DNA of 64,000 nucleotides. Origin: Hygrocybe punicea (Eukaryota > Basidiomycota > Agaricomycetes > Agaricales > Hygrophoraceae). The stretch's first letter is position 1. Every line of letters starts with the position of its first letter. The notes under the pieces are model-generated. The model had not been told where the DNA came from, ran no database searches, and saw only the letters and a list, made by a program, of their open reading frames with translations. The stretch covers positions 372,001 through 436,000 of the forward strand of contig OY744472.1 in the NCBI GenBank assembly GCA_963556145.1, in the 5' to 3' direction. The translations under genes and the position numbers were made by a program. Shown here one piece after another: positions 44,581-54,229 of this stretch.

Positions 44581-44630
44581 ATCCCGTCCAGGACGGGATT
44601 ATCGCCTCCCTGGATGGGTCCTAACCCTAG
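44581..44630 (+). repeat. Helitron A 3' terminus (hairpin + CTAG)
   Basis: 8-bp stem ATCCCGTC/GACGGGAT, 3-nt loop, then 27 nt and CTAG at 44627-44630. The next base is the first base of Helitron B. Confidence 0.85.
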
Positions 44631-47096
44631 TTCTATAGTTAGGTTGACAGTGGACGCGTGACCTGACGGATTAGGAAGTAGCTTACATAAATTTTGCGGA
44701 GTTGGCTGAGCGAAGCGAAGCCTCAGCTTGCAGAGACTTCGCTTCGCTCAGTCTCTGGCAGGCTGCTGAGGGTTTGGTGGACTGAGTCTTTGCAGACGTA
44801 TTCTACACTATGTATGCAACATTTCTCCCCACCAAAAGGAGTTCTCTGGTGGTGTCTGTGAGTCAGAAAATTGGGGGAGGTCCGGAGTTGTGGCTGAAAT
44901 TCGGACTCAGTTCGAAATCCACTGCCAGAGCGTTCGGACTCAGATGAACCCAAAACCTTCTGCTCATCAACATCCCACCCCCGCGATTCCGGACTCTCTT
45001 CCCAGCTCCCTGTTTCCCCTGCAGCCCCACAACTTTCCCATCCCCCTCTATTGTCTCCTACCCCCCTCCAGCCGACTTTTTGGCCCCCCCAACGCGGCCA
45101 ATGTCCAGCAACGGCGCCACCAGTGCCCCCAGCAAGAGGGGCACATTCCGGCTGCTTCTGAGCGCCAGGGTGGCTTCTGAGGGCGGCAGGGGATGTGGTG
45201 CACCCACCCCTTGCTGCTGCAGGTGAGTTTTCATTGCTATTAACTGTCCTGGATGTGAATTGACCTGGAGTGATCAGCCAGGCCTCACCTCCTGCTCTCC
45301 CTATCCCCCATCCAGCCCATCTCCACCTCCCTTCATCCCTCCTGCACTCCCTCAAGTCATTCCCCACCCTCCCCTCTGCTCCCCATCCCTTCCTGGCCCC
45401 TTCTGGCTCCTCCCTCCACGCCCCGGCCTTTCCCCCCTCTCCAGCCCCCTTCCCTTAACCCCCACTCACTCCTCTATCACTCTCCTGCCATCTCTCTCAC
45501 CCCTCTGTGCCTGTACCCCCCATAGTAGCCATTTGTACAATATTGACATTTAATTCAATTTAATTTAATTTGATTGAACTTATTAATTAATAATTAATAA
45601 TGATTTAGCAAGAATATAAAAGGTTAATTCCGGTCCAAAAGCGGAGTTTAAACTTTATTCCCACGATAGCGGTGGGGCACTGCAGCCTCATGTTTGACAG
45701 GGTATCTGGCTCAGTCAATAACCACCAACCCCCCACTTTCACCCCACTCTCAACTGCCCTTCCCTTTGCCATTCCCCCTCATATTTTGTAGTGGAGTGTA
45801 GATAGCTTTTTTGTGCAATACATATCACCAGTCAAAGGTGAGCTAGGTGGGGTTCTGTGCCTGTGACACAGTCCAGAAAGCCATAGGTCCATAGGTAGTC
45901 AGTAGCCAGTAGTCTACAATTGGTCTGAACTGTTGGGATTGTGCCCTTCAGTGGACCAATCTTTAGCTGACCTCTAGAACAGACGGTAATCACTCCGTTG
46001 ACTGGGGCAGCGTCACAACTGCAGACCAATTGGCTGAAGAATCACCTTCCTCTCTTGCCGTTTCTAACCTCTGATTGGCTAATCAGAGAGAGCGGATAGT
46101 TCCGCAAGAGACAGGTTACATAAACACTCCCCCTGGACCCTGGATTTTGGTGTGTCAGGATTGGTTGTTGACCTGAACATCGCATTTTATTTTTGATTCA
46201 CTTTTACCACCTTCCTCCCAATGTAAGTGGCATGGTTTGCATCATAAACACCCACTCATGACATCTGAAATTCAGGCATAACATTCAACAAACCCCTCGC
46301 AGTGCTGCACGCCAGAGTGAGCGTGATGAACGACAGCTGGACAGTCCAGTAAACCGTCGTATCCCTCAGCAGAGAGACCTTCCACCACCTGCCATCCTGC
46401 CTTTAAATTTGCCCATCGTCAATCAATTTCCAGTGCCCCCCTACCAGGGTGGTGATCCTTTTGTCACTCCACCAACTCCCTCTGCCACAGCTGCCAGACT
46501 CGCCTTAGATGACCTGAGAGCACAAGCAGCTGCGACCAGTGCTGTTTTGTTGCAAACAGGCAGACGGTCACGTGGGAGGCCTCGAAGGGCTCCTGTTCAG
46601 GATCCTTTGCCAGCTCAAACCCCTGCTCCAACTCCTTCCAGATCTGTTTTGCCACGATATCAGGTACTGTTTTTATCTTGAATTTAGTCCTTCTGCTGAC
46701 TTTTATATTCAGCCTGTTCAAGAGAATGCCATCGCTGGTCCTTCCACTGTGAGACCTGTGCAATGGGTGGAATATGTCAATCCAAATGTGAGTTATGCAA
46801 TGAATAGCCATGACCACATTCTCACAATATCTTTAGAATGCTGTTGCTGGCCCATTCAATCCCAGACCTGTTGTACAGTGGGCTGATCCTGTGATTCCAG
46901 ATGTGAGTTGCTGCAATTCTATTAAAATGTTGTTAATCTGACAGGCCCTGTAAGATTATTTGAGCTGCTCGATATGAGGAGATTAGGCAGTTTGTAACAG
47001 CCAGAGACCCATCTCCACCACCAGCACCTGTGCCACCACCACAATCACCACCACCACCACCAGCACCTGAAGTGCCAGAAGCACATCGTCCCTTTG

Positions 47097-47658
47097 TGTT
47101 ACGTTTCACCCCGATTTAACCCCCGCTTCCGACCCCGATGTCCCTGACACGACGTCACAAGACAATATCATAACTTGGGTCCGGAACATCGTGGAAGACA
47201 ACCAACGACGGTATCCCAATCCCCATGATTACCCTCATCAACCGATCACCGCCGATACATCATACACGTTGGTTCAAGCACTCAATAATACCGCGCAACA
47301 TAATCATCGGATCAGCTGTCTGCTGACACCGGACCGGCAACACAGCTGTTGGCCACCTCGTTGGCACCCCAAAACGTTTAGACCACAAAGCCAAGCAAGA
47401 CGCCGTTCATCCCGGAGCTTATCCTCCACGCAGCCACGCATGATGAAGAAGCCGACCCTGAAGTTGTTCACCAGTATATAATCATTGACATTCGTAGTCA
47501 ATATCCTTAAGTTTAGTATAGCTACTCTTCCCTCGATCGCTACCACGAAACCCAGATACCTCCCCTCCTCTATTCATTTGTACTCGCTTTTTCTATAAAC
47601 ACATCCTCGTTTGGTTTATTGTTGCCGGAGTTCGCTATAAGAACAGCGATCCGTAACA
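47097..47658 (+). repeat. Gypsy 5' LTR
   Basis: 562 bp, TGTTACG to CGTAACA. It contains GTATATAATC near 47474-47483 (a possible TATA element). The sequence after the LTR begins ATAATAC, where the primer-binding site should lie. Confidence 0.9.
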
Positions 47659-47910
47659 TAATACTAAACTTTCTCTACTCTCTCGACAATAAACCAAGAC
47701 ATCCTGGAACCCCGACGATACCGAACTCCAGACTCAGAACAAGGCGACGAATATCATCTCGCACCCGAAACGTCAGATTCCTCTGACGACGACTTCGACC
47801 AATACGTCGCAACACAGACTAGTGTCCGAACCGCGCCTTTCCCCTCGTCATCATTCCCTCCTCCAACAACTACTTCTCACTATCAACCTCAATCCCAAAC
47901 CCAAACCAGA

Positions 47911-48924
47911 ATGTCAGACACCGAAGAAAATCACGAAACCCAAGACACCACCACTGTTGCACCCGCAGCCCCGTCGCCTCCAAAATCTCATATTGCTCCG
48001 CCAGCTAAGTACGATGGGAACAAAGAAGGGTTCAAAACATTCTTCCACAGCGCCTTCATCTACATCCGTGCAAACAGAGCTGCATTCGACAGTGAGGAGA
48101 AACAAATCCTTTTTATCCTCTCATACCTGCAAGGCGGACTCGCTGGACGATGGGCAGACGAGTACGTCGACATTGCCCTACAGCACTCCCCCATCAACTT
48201 CAGATCCCTGGAGGACTTCACCAAAGAATTCAAACGACACTTCGAGAAGCCAGATCAGAAGAAGGACGCGTTGACGAAGTTGAACGACTTGCGCCAAGGA
48301 AAAATGACAGCTGATGAGTTTTGGATTGAGTTTGACACTCTCCGACGCATCGCTGGACTCGGCGAAATCTTGAATGATAATTACCTCATTCAACTCGTCG
48401 AACTGCACATGAACAAACCACTGATCGACCAGATCTATACCGGTATGAAGATCCCAACCACCGTCGAAGAATGGCGTACGCAGACGGTCCAATTGGACCA
48501 ACAATGGCGACGTCGTCAGGATCAGATACGATCCATGAACTCTCCCACAAAAACACGATACAATCCAAACACAGCAACCGCATCGACAACTCCCCGACCA
48601 CAACAAACATCGACACCTCGTCCACAGTCAGAATCTGTTCCAATGGATGTCAACACTCGACAAACCCAACCGAAACAACGAGCGTTTACGCGCTTAACCG
48701 ATGAACAGCGACAGGAATACATGAAGAAAGGAATATGTTTCAAGTGTCGACAACCAGGACATATTTCACGCAATTGCCCAGAGCAACAAGGACGGCAACA
48801 AGTGCGATCAATGCAGACGATACCACAAACATCGAAACAACAGGACGATGACGGCAAAGATGCCCGAATCGCAGCATTGATGGACGAGTTGACGGCGTTG
48901 AAGTTGAAACAAGAGGGTTTTTGA
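47911..48924 (+). CDS. gag: Gypsy gag (capsid-nucleocapsid), 337 aa
   Basis: Structural polyprotein that forms the virus-like particle and packages the element's RNA. The capsid-like retrotransposon gag domain is at about residues 30-200 (FKTFFHSAFIYIRANRAAF; YLQGGLAGRWADEYV; FTKEFKRHFEKPDQKKDALT). A Thr/Gln/Pro linker follows, then one CCHC zinc knuckle CFKCRQPGHISRNC near residues 278-291, and a helical tail. ATG 47911 begins MSDTEENHETQDTT. It ends at TGA 48922-48924, directly after the slippery GGGTTTT; pol continues in the -1 frame. Complete. Confidence 0.92.
   Translation: MSDTEENHETQDTTTVAPAAPSPPKSHIAPPAKYDGNKEGFKTFFHSAFIYIRANRAAFDSEEKQILFILSYLQGGLAGRWADEYVDIALQHSPINFRSLEDFTKEFKRHFEKPDQKKDALTKLNDLRQGKMTADEFWIEFDTLRRIAGLGEILNDNYLIQLVELHMNKPLIDQIYTGMKIPTTVEEWRTQTVQLDQQWRRRQDQIRSMNSPTKTRYNPNTATASTTPRPQQTSTPRPQSESVPMDVNTRQTQPKQRAFTRLTDEQRQEYMKKGICFKCRQPGHISRNCPEQQGRQQVRSMQTIPQTSKQQDDDGKDARIAALMDELTALKLKQEGF
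48915..48921 (+). promoter_or_regulatory. -1 ribosomal frameshift site GGGTTTT
   Basis: In the gag frame the codons read GAG GGT TTT TGA. G.GGT.TTT matches the X.XXY.YYZ slippery heptamer; slipping back one base continues as TTG AAG AAG into pol. The site abuts the gag stop, the expected arrangement. No downstream pseudoknot was worked out. Confidence 0.7.
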
Positions 48925-51900
48925 AGAAGCGACGTGAAGCGCAGGAGGCCACGATCGCACGACTCGAGAAAGATGTATACGTATGTAAACAATTCGATAA
49001 CGTTTTCATCAAACTCAAAGCCCTCCGCAATGACCTAAGACAAATAGAGAAACCAGAGCCGAAAGAGGAAAGCAACACGTGGCAAGATACCCATGTTGCG
49101 GACGAAGAAAAGAAACCAGTTCCCCCAAAAGAGAAAAGAAAGACAACAATTGAATCCGAATTCAATGCGATGGAAACAATCGTTGCCATTCGTTCAACCA
49201 CGATGGGTTATGCCCTTGATCTCTTGAATGACTTTGACATCCATGACCAATGGACGGAAAAGATATCACCAGGTTTAGTCTTATCACTCAATCGACGACC
49301 CATTGCAGAAGCAGTACAATGGCTGACACAAAATATGCCACAAGATTTACCACATAAACCACGAACGTCGGAAGCAGTCCGTGCTATGACAAAAAAAGAT
49401 TCCGAACTTCGAATGGCTTTGTTGGTTCATGGTTATGTTTCTGTCCCTCAAGATGGACGACAATATCCCATGACGGGTCTGATTGATTGTGGCTGTACCA
49501 TCTGCGCTATTGATATCGGATATGTCAAAGCACATAACATCCCGACAAAACCATATCTAAACCCATTCCATTCCTACATGAGCGATGGAACACAACCGAA
49601 GACAGGACAGATCACGGAATACTGCGAATTACAAGTACGTCTCGGAGATCATCACGAATTACTTCGCTTCGCCGTAACGACATTGGCAAAAATGGACATT
49701 TTCCTTGGCTATGATTGGTTAAGCAAGCACAATCCAGAAATTGATTGGTGCGAAAACGAGATCAAGTTCTCGCGATGTCTTTCTGGTTGTGGCGCACCAT
49801 CAACAATACGTTCGACAGGATTCAATACAATAGTCTGGGAACAACCCCTTTGGTTTGACCAAATGATGGAGGAGACAATGGATCCAGCACATTTTCGTTC
49901 TTTCATGACGAAATCAACAGAACTCGCCATAAAAGCACAAGAACAACAGAAAGAAAAGACATTCGAAGAGTTGGTCCCGGAGACGTACCATGAGTATCGT
50001 GACGTGTTTGAACCATCTGGTTTCGATGAATTACCAGCGCGAAAACCATGGGATCATGCGATCACCATGAAACCGGATGCACCAGATCATCATGATTGCA
50101 AGTTGTATCCTTTGTCGCCAAGTGAAAAAGAACACCTCGACAAATTCCTCGACGAAAACCTAAAGACAGGACGGATCCGTCCATCGAAGTCACCATATGC
50201 TTCTCCCTTTTTCTTTGTGTCGAAGAAAGATGCAGCAGAACGACGACCAATACAAGATTATCGATGGTTGAACTCATGGACGATCGATGACAAATACCCG
50301 CTACCATTGATCAACGATATCATCAATCAATTGGCTGAAGCAAAATACTTCACGAAACTTGATGTACGTTGGGGGTTCAACAATGTCCGCATCAAAGAAG
50401 GTGATGAACACAAAGCCGCCTTTTTGACACCAAAAGGTTTGTTCGAACCAACAGTTATGTTCTTTGGTCTGAAGAATTCACCACCGACATTCCAACGACT
50501 GATGAATCACGTCTTTCGGTATGAGATACGTGAAGGATGGCTGTTGGTATACATGGATGACATCCTGATTTTCTCAAAATCACTCGAAGAAAACCAAAGA
50601 CGAACGAAACAGGTTCTGAAGATTTTCCGCGAAAATAATCTATTCCTGAAGCCAAAGAAGTGTACATTCGACAAAGAAAAAGTCGATTATCTCAGTCTCA
50701 TTGTCGGACATGGACAAGTTCAAATGGATCCAATCAAGACCAATGCTATCACCGATTGGCCAGTCCCAACAAACCAGACCGAACTCCAACGTTTCATTGG
50801 TTTTCTGAACTTTTATCGTCGTTTTGTTGAGAATTTCTCACAGATTGCAAGTCCATTGCACAAATTAACGGGAAAAGCAAAATGGGATTGGACAGAAGAA
50901 CAACAAAATGCATTCGATCGTCTGAAAGTCATCATAACGACCGACCCAATCCTCGTCTTGCCTGTCCCCAATAGAAAATTCACCATCGAATGCGATGCAT
51001 CGGATTATGCGATTGGTGCCATTTTATCACAAGAACAACCCGATGGCCTTTTTCGTCCTGTCGCGTATATGTCGACAACGATGACACCAGCTGAATGAAA
51101 TTACCAGATATTCGACAAAGAATTGCTCGCAATCATACGAAGCTTCGAGGAATGGCGACAGTTCCTTCTCGGCGCAAAAGAACAGATTGATGTCTTTACC
51201 GATCATCGAAATCTAGAATACCACCGCAAACCACAAGATCTTACTCGACGACAAGCTCGCTGGATTGCATTCTTGCAAGATTACAATTTTTGCTTATTGT
51301 ATCGCAAAGGATCACAAAACAAAAAAGCCGACCTCCTTTCCCGACGCGTTGATCACAAGCCAAAAGAAATGGACAATAAAGGTATGATTGGTCTTCCTAA
51401 TTCATTGTTCATCCCACCAGAACAAGCAATCCGACAAATATTGCATACTTCTCCTACGAACGATAACATTATCGCCCTCCATCATGACAATCCCACCGCC
51501 GGCCATCCCGGCCGTGATAAAACAATCGAGTTGATTTCACGGACAACAACATGGCCAACCATATGCGAAGATGTGGAACGTTATATCAATGGTTGTACGG
51601 GATGTCAGCAGAATAAACCACGACGCGGAAAACAACTTGGACAACTTTTCCCACATGACGTACCACCCTATAACTGGCATACAATTTCTGTCGACATGAT
51701 TGGTCCCCTACCGGAGTCACATGGCTTTGACGCCATTCTGGTTGTTGTCGATAAGCGGTCGAAACATCCCATATTCATTGCCACAAATACGACGTTGACT
51801 TCGGAAGGATGGGCACGACTATTCCGCGATCATGTCTTCAAGCGTTTTGGCATGCCACGCTATGTCATCTCCGATCGCGGCTCTGTTTTCATCTCACGGT

Positions 51901-53207
51901 TTATCACCGATTTATATTCCCTGATCGGTATCAAAGGACGTCCAACGACAGCATATCATCCACGTGCTGATGGACAAACAGAACGAATGAACCAAGAACT
52001 CGAAATTTTCCTTCGATATTTCACCAATTACCGACAAGACGATTGGCATGAATGGCTTGCCCTCGCAGAGTTTGCATTAGCCAATCACGAATCTTCTGCT
52101 ATCAAGACTTCCCCCTTCTTCGCAACACAAGGACAACATCCGTGGACGGGCCTCGTACCTGACACACATACACCCATCGCGAATGAAGCCGTTCATGACT
52201 TCGTTACACGAATGAAAATGATACAACAAAAGATCGGCGAAATAGCGGATGTCACGAAGCAAACAATGAAGGATAAGTATGACAGTCATGTCAAGAAAAT
52301 TGTCTTTTCCCCTGGTGACAAAGTCTGGCTAAACGGAAAGAATTTGACCACAGATCGACCTAGCAAGAAGCTCGATAATCAGCAATTCGGTCCGTTCACC
52401 GTTCTCGACAAAATCGGTTCTTCATCGTACAAACTGAAATTACCAAAAACCTGGAAAATCTTCCCCATATTCAACGTCGCTCTCCTCTCCCCATTCCGAC
52501 CTCCTTCTTCTCCCATCCAACAAAAATATCATCTTCGACCCCCTCCTGAAATTATCGACAATGACGATCATTACGAAATAGAACACATCCTTGATTCCCG
52601 TATACGCCGTAACAAGTTATATTATTTAGTGCATTGGCTCGATTACCCCCGCGACGAAGATTCTTGGATCCCCGCATCCGAAACCGCTTACTGCCAAGAT
52701 CTCGTCGACGATTTCCACAAATTACATCCCCGTGCTCCTTCTTCTTTATCACTTCGTTCCCTTTTCACTCTTCCCCCTTCCGTTATCCCTCCTTTCTCTT
52801 CTTCCTCCATTTTACTCGCTATTTATCCCCACAATGCTGCCCTTATCCTCAACGGTTCTAAAAACCACGAATTCCGTAAATATCTTTTTCCTCCCGGCAT
52901 CACACACGCTTACCTTTATGAAACCGCTCCCATTGATGCCGTTACCTCTGTCATCGAGATCTCCTCCCCTGTTATCGCCCCCGCCCAGATTACCGACACC
53001 ACCGGATTCGGCAACCTCGATTTCAATTCCCGTAAAAAACTCTGTCCTTACGCCTTCCCCATTATCCATTGCTATCACCTCCCATCACCAATCCCTTCCG
53101 CCGCCCTTTCCCACGAATATGATATTTCCACTCCACATCGTTTTTCTCTTCTCCCTTCCTCCTTCACCCACGATCATCCCGTTAACCCCGATCACCTCGT
53201 GTACTAA
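48921..53207 (+). pseudogene. pol: Gypsy pol with chromodomain and C-terminal ASCH-like domain; one nonsense codon
   Basis: One frame from 48921 to 53207 with a single TGA (51096-51098) in the RNase H region (TMTPAE-stop-NYQIFDKELLAII), probably a former CGA. Order: a helical linker, an aspartic protease with LIDCGCTICAIDI (Cys in the D-S/T-G position), an RT with FTKLDVRWGFNNVRI and YMDDILIFSK, RNase H (CDASDYAIGAILSQEQPDG; FTDHRNLEYHRK), integrase zinc finger (HHDNPTAGHPGRDKTI with CTGCQQ), DDE core (SVDMIGPLPESHGFDAILVV; ISDRGSVFISRF; RMNQELEIF), a GPF-type module (QFGPFTVLDKIGSSSYKLKL) and a chromodomain (YEIEHILDSRIRRNKLYYLV, then HWLDYPRDEDSWIP). After it, about 125 more residues with GSKNHEFRKY match the ASCH signature GxKxxExR. 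Confidence 0.9.
52800..53204 (+). other. ASCH-like (PUA-fold) domain at the C-terminus of Gypsy pol
   Basis: Reads ILLAIYPHNAALILNGSKNH, then EFRKYLFPPGITHAYLYETA, PIDAVTSVIEISSPVIAPAQ, TTGFGNLDFNSRKK and YAFPIIHCYHL. The GSKNHEFR octet fits GxKxxExR, and the order of strands (motif, aromatic xxYETAP strand, later Tyr-rich strand) is as in ASCH/EVE-type PUA-like domains, which bind RNA or modified bases. It is in frame with the chromodomain and has no stop. The domain call rests on motif recognition only. Confidence 0.65.
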
Positions 53208-53288
53208 TGACCTACCCTAATCTTCCCTTTCGTATATATAGTCTGTTCTCTTTTCTTTCCTTTTTTTCGCTCTTTGCCTTCTTCCCCC

Positions 53289-53690
53289 ATGTCTGCCTCG
53301 GACGTTTATCTCCCTTCTTCCCCTTATTATCGTCTCCTTCCTCCTCGCTTTCGCGTCCCTCGTTCGAAGCGCCGCCTCTGCGATCGTAGTGTTCGCTTCG
53401 CTGTTGACCTCATGCGACCCTCTTCCTTTGGCTCCGTTCATCCGACGACAGCTATCGCCCATCTTGGCGTTGACCCGTTCTTCGCCCCGCGATCCTTCTA
53501 CTCCGTGCGTCCCTTTGGGCCTCCCCCTCCTGCTGTCCCTCCCACCGTTCCCGTCTGGTTCACCGATGTTCCGTCGATCCCTACCGCGAATTCATCGACT
53601 GCGCTGCCGTGTATGATTCCGTTTTCCCTCCGGTTAATCGGGACGATTCCCCTTGTTCCGGGGGTATTGTTACGTTTCACCCTGATTTAA
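53289..53690 (+). CDS. Possible extra Gypsy ORF between pol and 3' LTR
   Basis: 133 codons starting MSASDVYLPSSPYYRLLPPR and overlapping the first 23 bp of the 3' LTR. Basic and Pro/Phe-rich, with no known domain. The region is pyrimidine-rich, which lowers stop density, so this may be chance. Chromoviruses rarely carry a third ORF here. Confidence 0.25.
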   Translation: MSASDVYLPSSPYYRLLPPRFRVPRSKRRLCDRSVRFAVDLMRPSSFGSVHPTTAIAHLGVDPFFAPRSFYSVRPFGPPPPAVPPTVPVWFTDVPSIPTANSSTALPCMIPFSLRLIGTIPLVPGVLLRFTLI

Positions 53691-54229
53691 CCCCCGCTTC
53701 CGACCCCGACGTCCCTGACACGACGTCACAAGACAATATCATAACTTGGGTCCGGAACATCGTGGAAGACAACCAATGACGGTATCCCAATCCCCATGAT
53801 TACCCTCATCAACCGATCACCGCCGATACATCATACACGTTGGTTCAAGCACTCAATAATACCGCGCAACATAATCATCGGATCAGCTGTCTGCTGACAC
53901 CGGACCGGCAACACAGCCATTGGCCACCTCGTTGGCACCCCAAAACGTTTAGACCACGAAGCCAAGCAAGACGCCGTTCATCCCGGAGCTTATCCTCCAC
54001 GCAGCCACGCATGATGAAGAAGCCGACCCTGAAGTTGTTCACCAGTATATAATCATTGACATTCGTAGTCAATATCCTTAAGTTTAGTATAGCTACTCTT
54101 CCCTCGATCGCTACCACGAAACCCAGATACCTCCCCTCCTCTATTCATTTGTACTCGCTTTTTCTATAAACACATCCTCGTTTGGTTTATTGTTGCCGGA
54201 GTTCGCTATAAGAACAGCGATCCGTAACA
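53668..54229 (+). repeat. Gypsy 3' LTR
   Basis: 562 bp, same ends as the 5' LTR, preceded by a G-run (GGGGGTAT) that may be the polypurine tract. Followed by the CTTTG duplication and then the continuation of the Helitron gene. Confidence 0.9.

Larger units (their letters stand above)
40800..44630 (+). mobile_element. Helitron A, non-autonomous, 3831 bp
   Basis: 5' end TTCTATAGTTAGGTTGACAG directly after host A (40799). 3' end: hairpin ATCCCGTC-CAG-GACGGGAT (44581-44599) and CCTAACCCTAG ending at 44630. The first 1.1 kb (to about 41935) closely matches the start of Helitron B (44631-45600). It includes palindromic GACTGAGCGAAGCTCAGTC-type motifs, pyrimidine-rich tracts and an (A/T)TTAATTTAATTTGATTTAA tail. 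It encodes no Rep or helicase and carries a 1.67-kb solo LTR. Without that LTR it is about 2.2 kb. Confidence 0.85.
47097..54229 (+). mobile_element. Gypsy chromovirus, near-complete, 7133 bp
   Basis: Two 562-bp LTRs (47097-47658, 53668-54229) starting TGTTACG and ending CGTAACA, flanked by the 5-bp duplication CTTTG (47092-47096 and 54230-54234). Internal gag, pol with protease, RT, RNase H, integrase and chromodomain, plus an ASCH-like C-terminus. I count six differences between the LTRs, all transitions (about 1%), so insertion is recent. It sits in the coding sequence of Helitron B. Confidence 0.93.

Noticed and set aside
49478..49500. Cys in the protease D-S/T-G motif of both Gypsy (LIDCGCT) and Copia (IIDCGAT) as a mutation
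   Set aside because: I recall DCG variants as frequent in agaricomycete retroelements, so it is not good evidence of inactivation.
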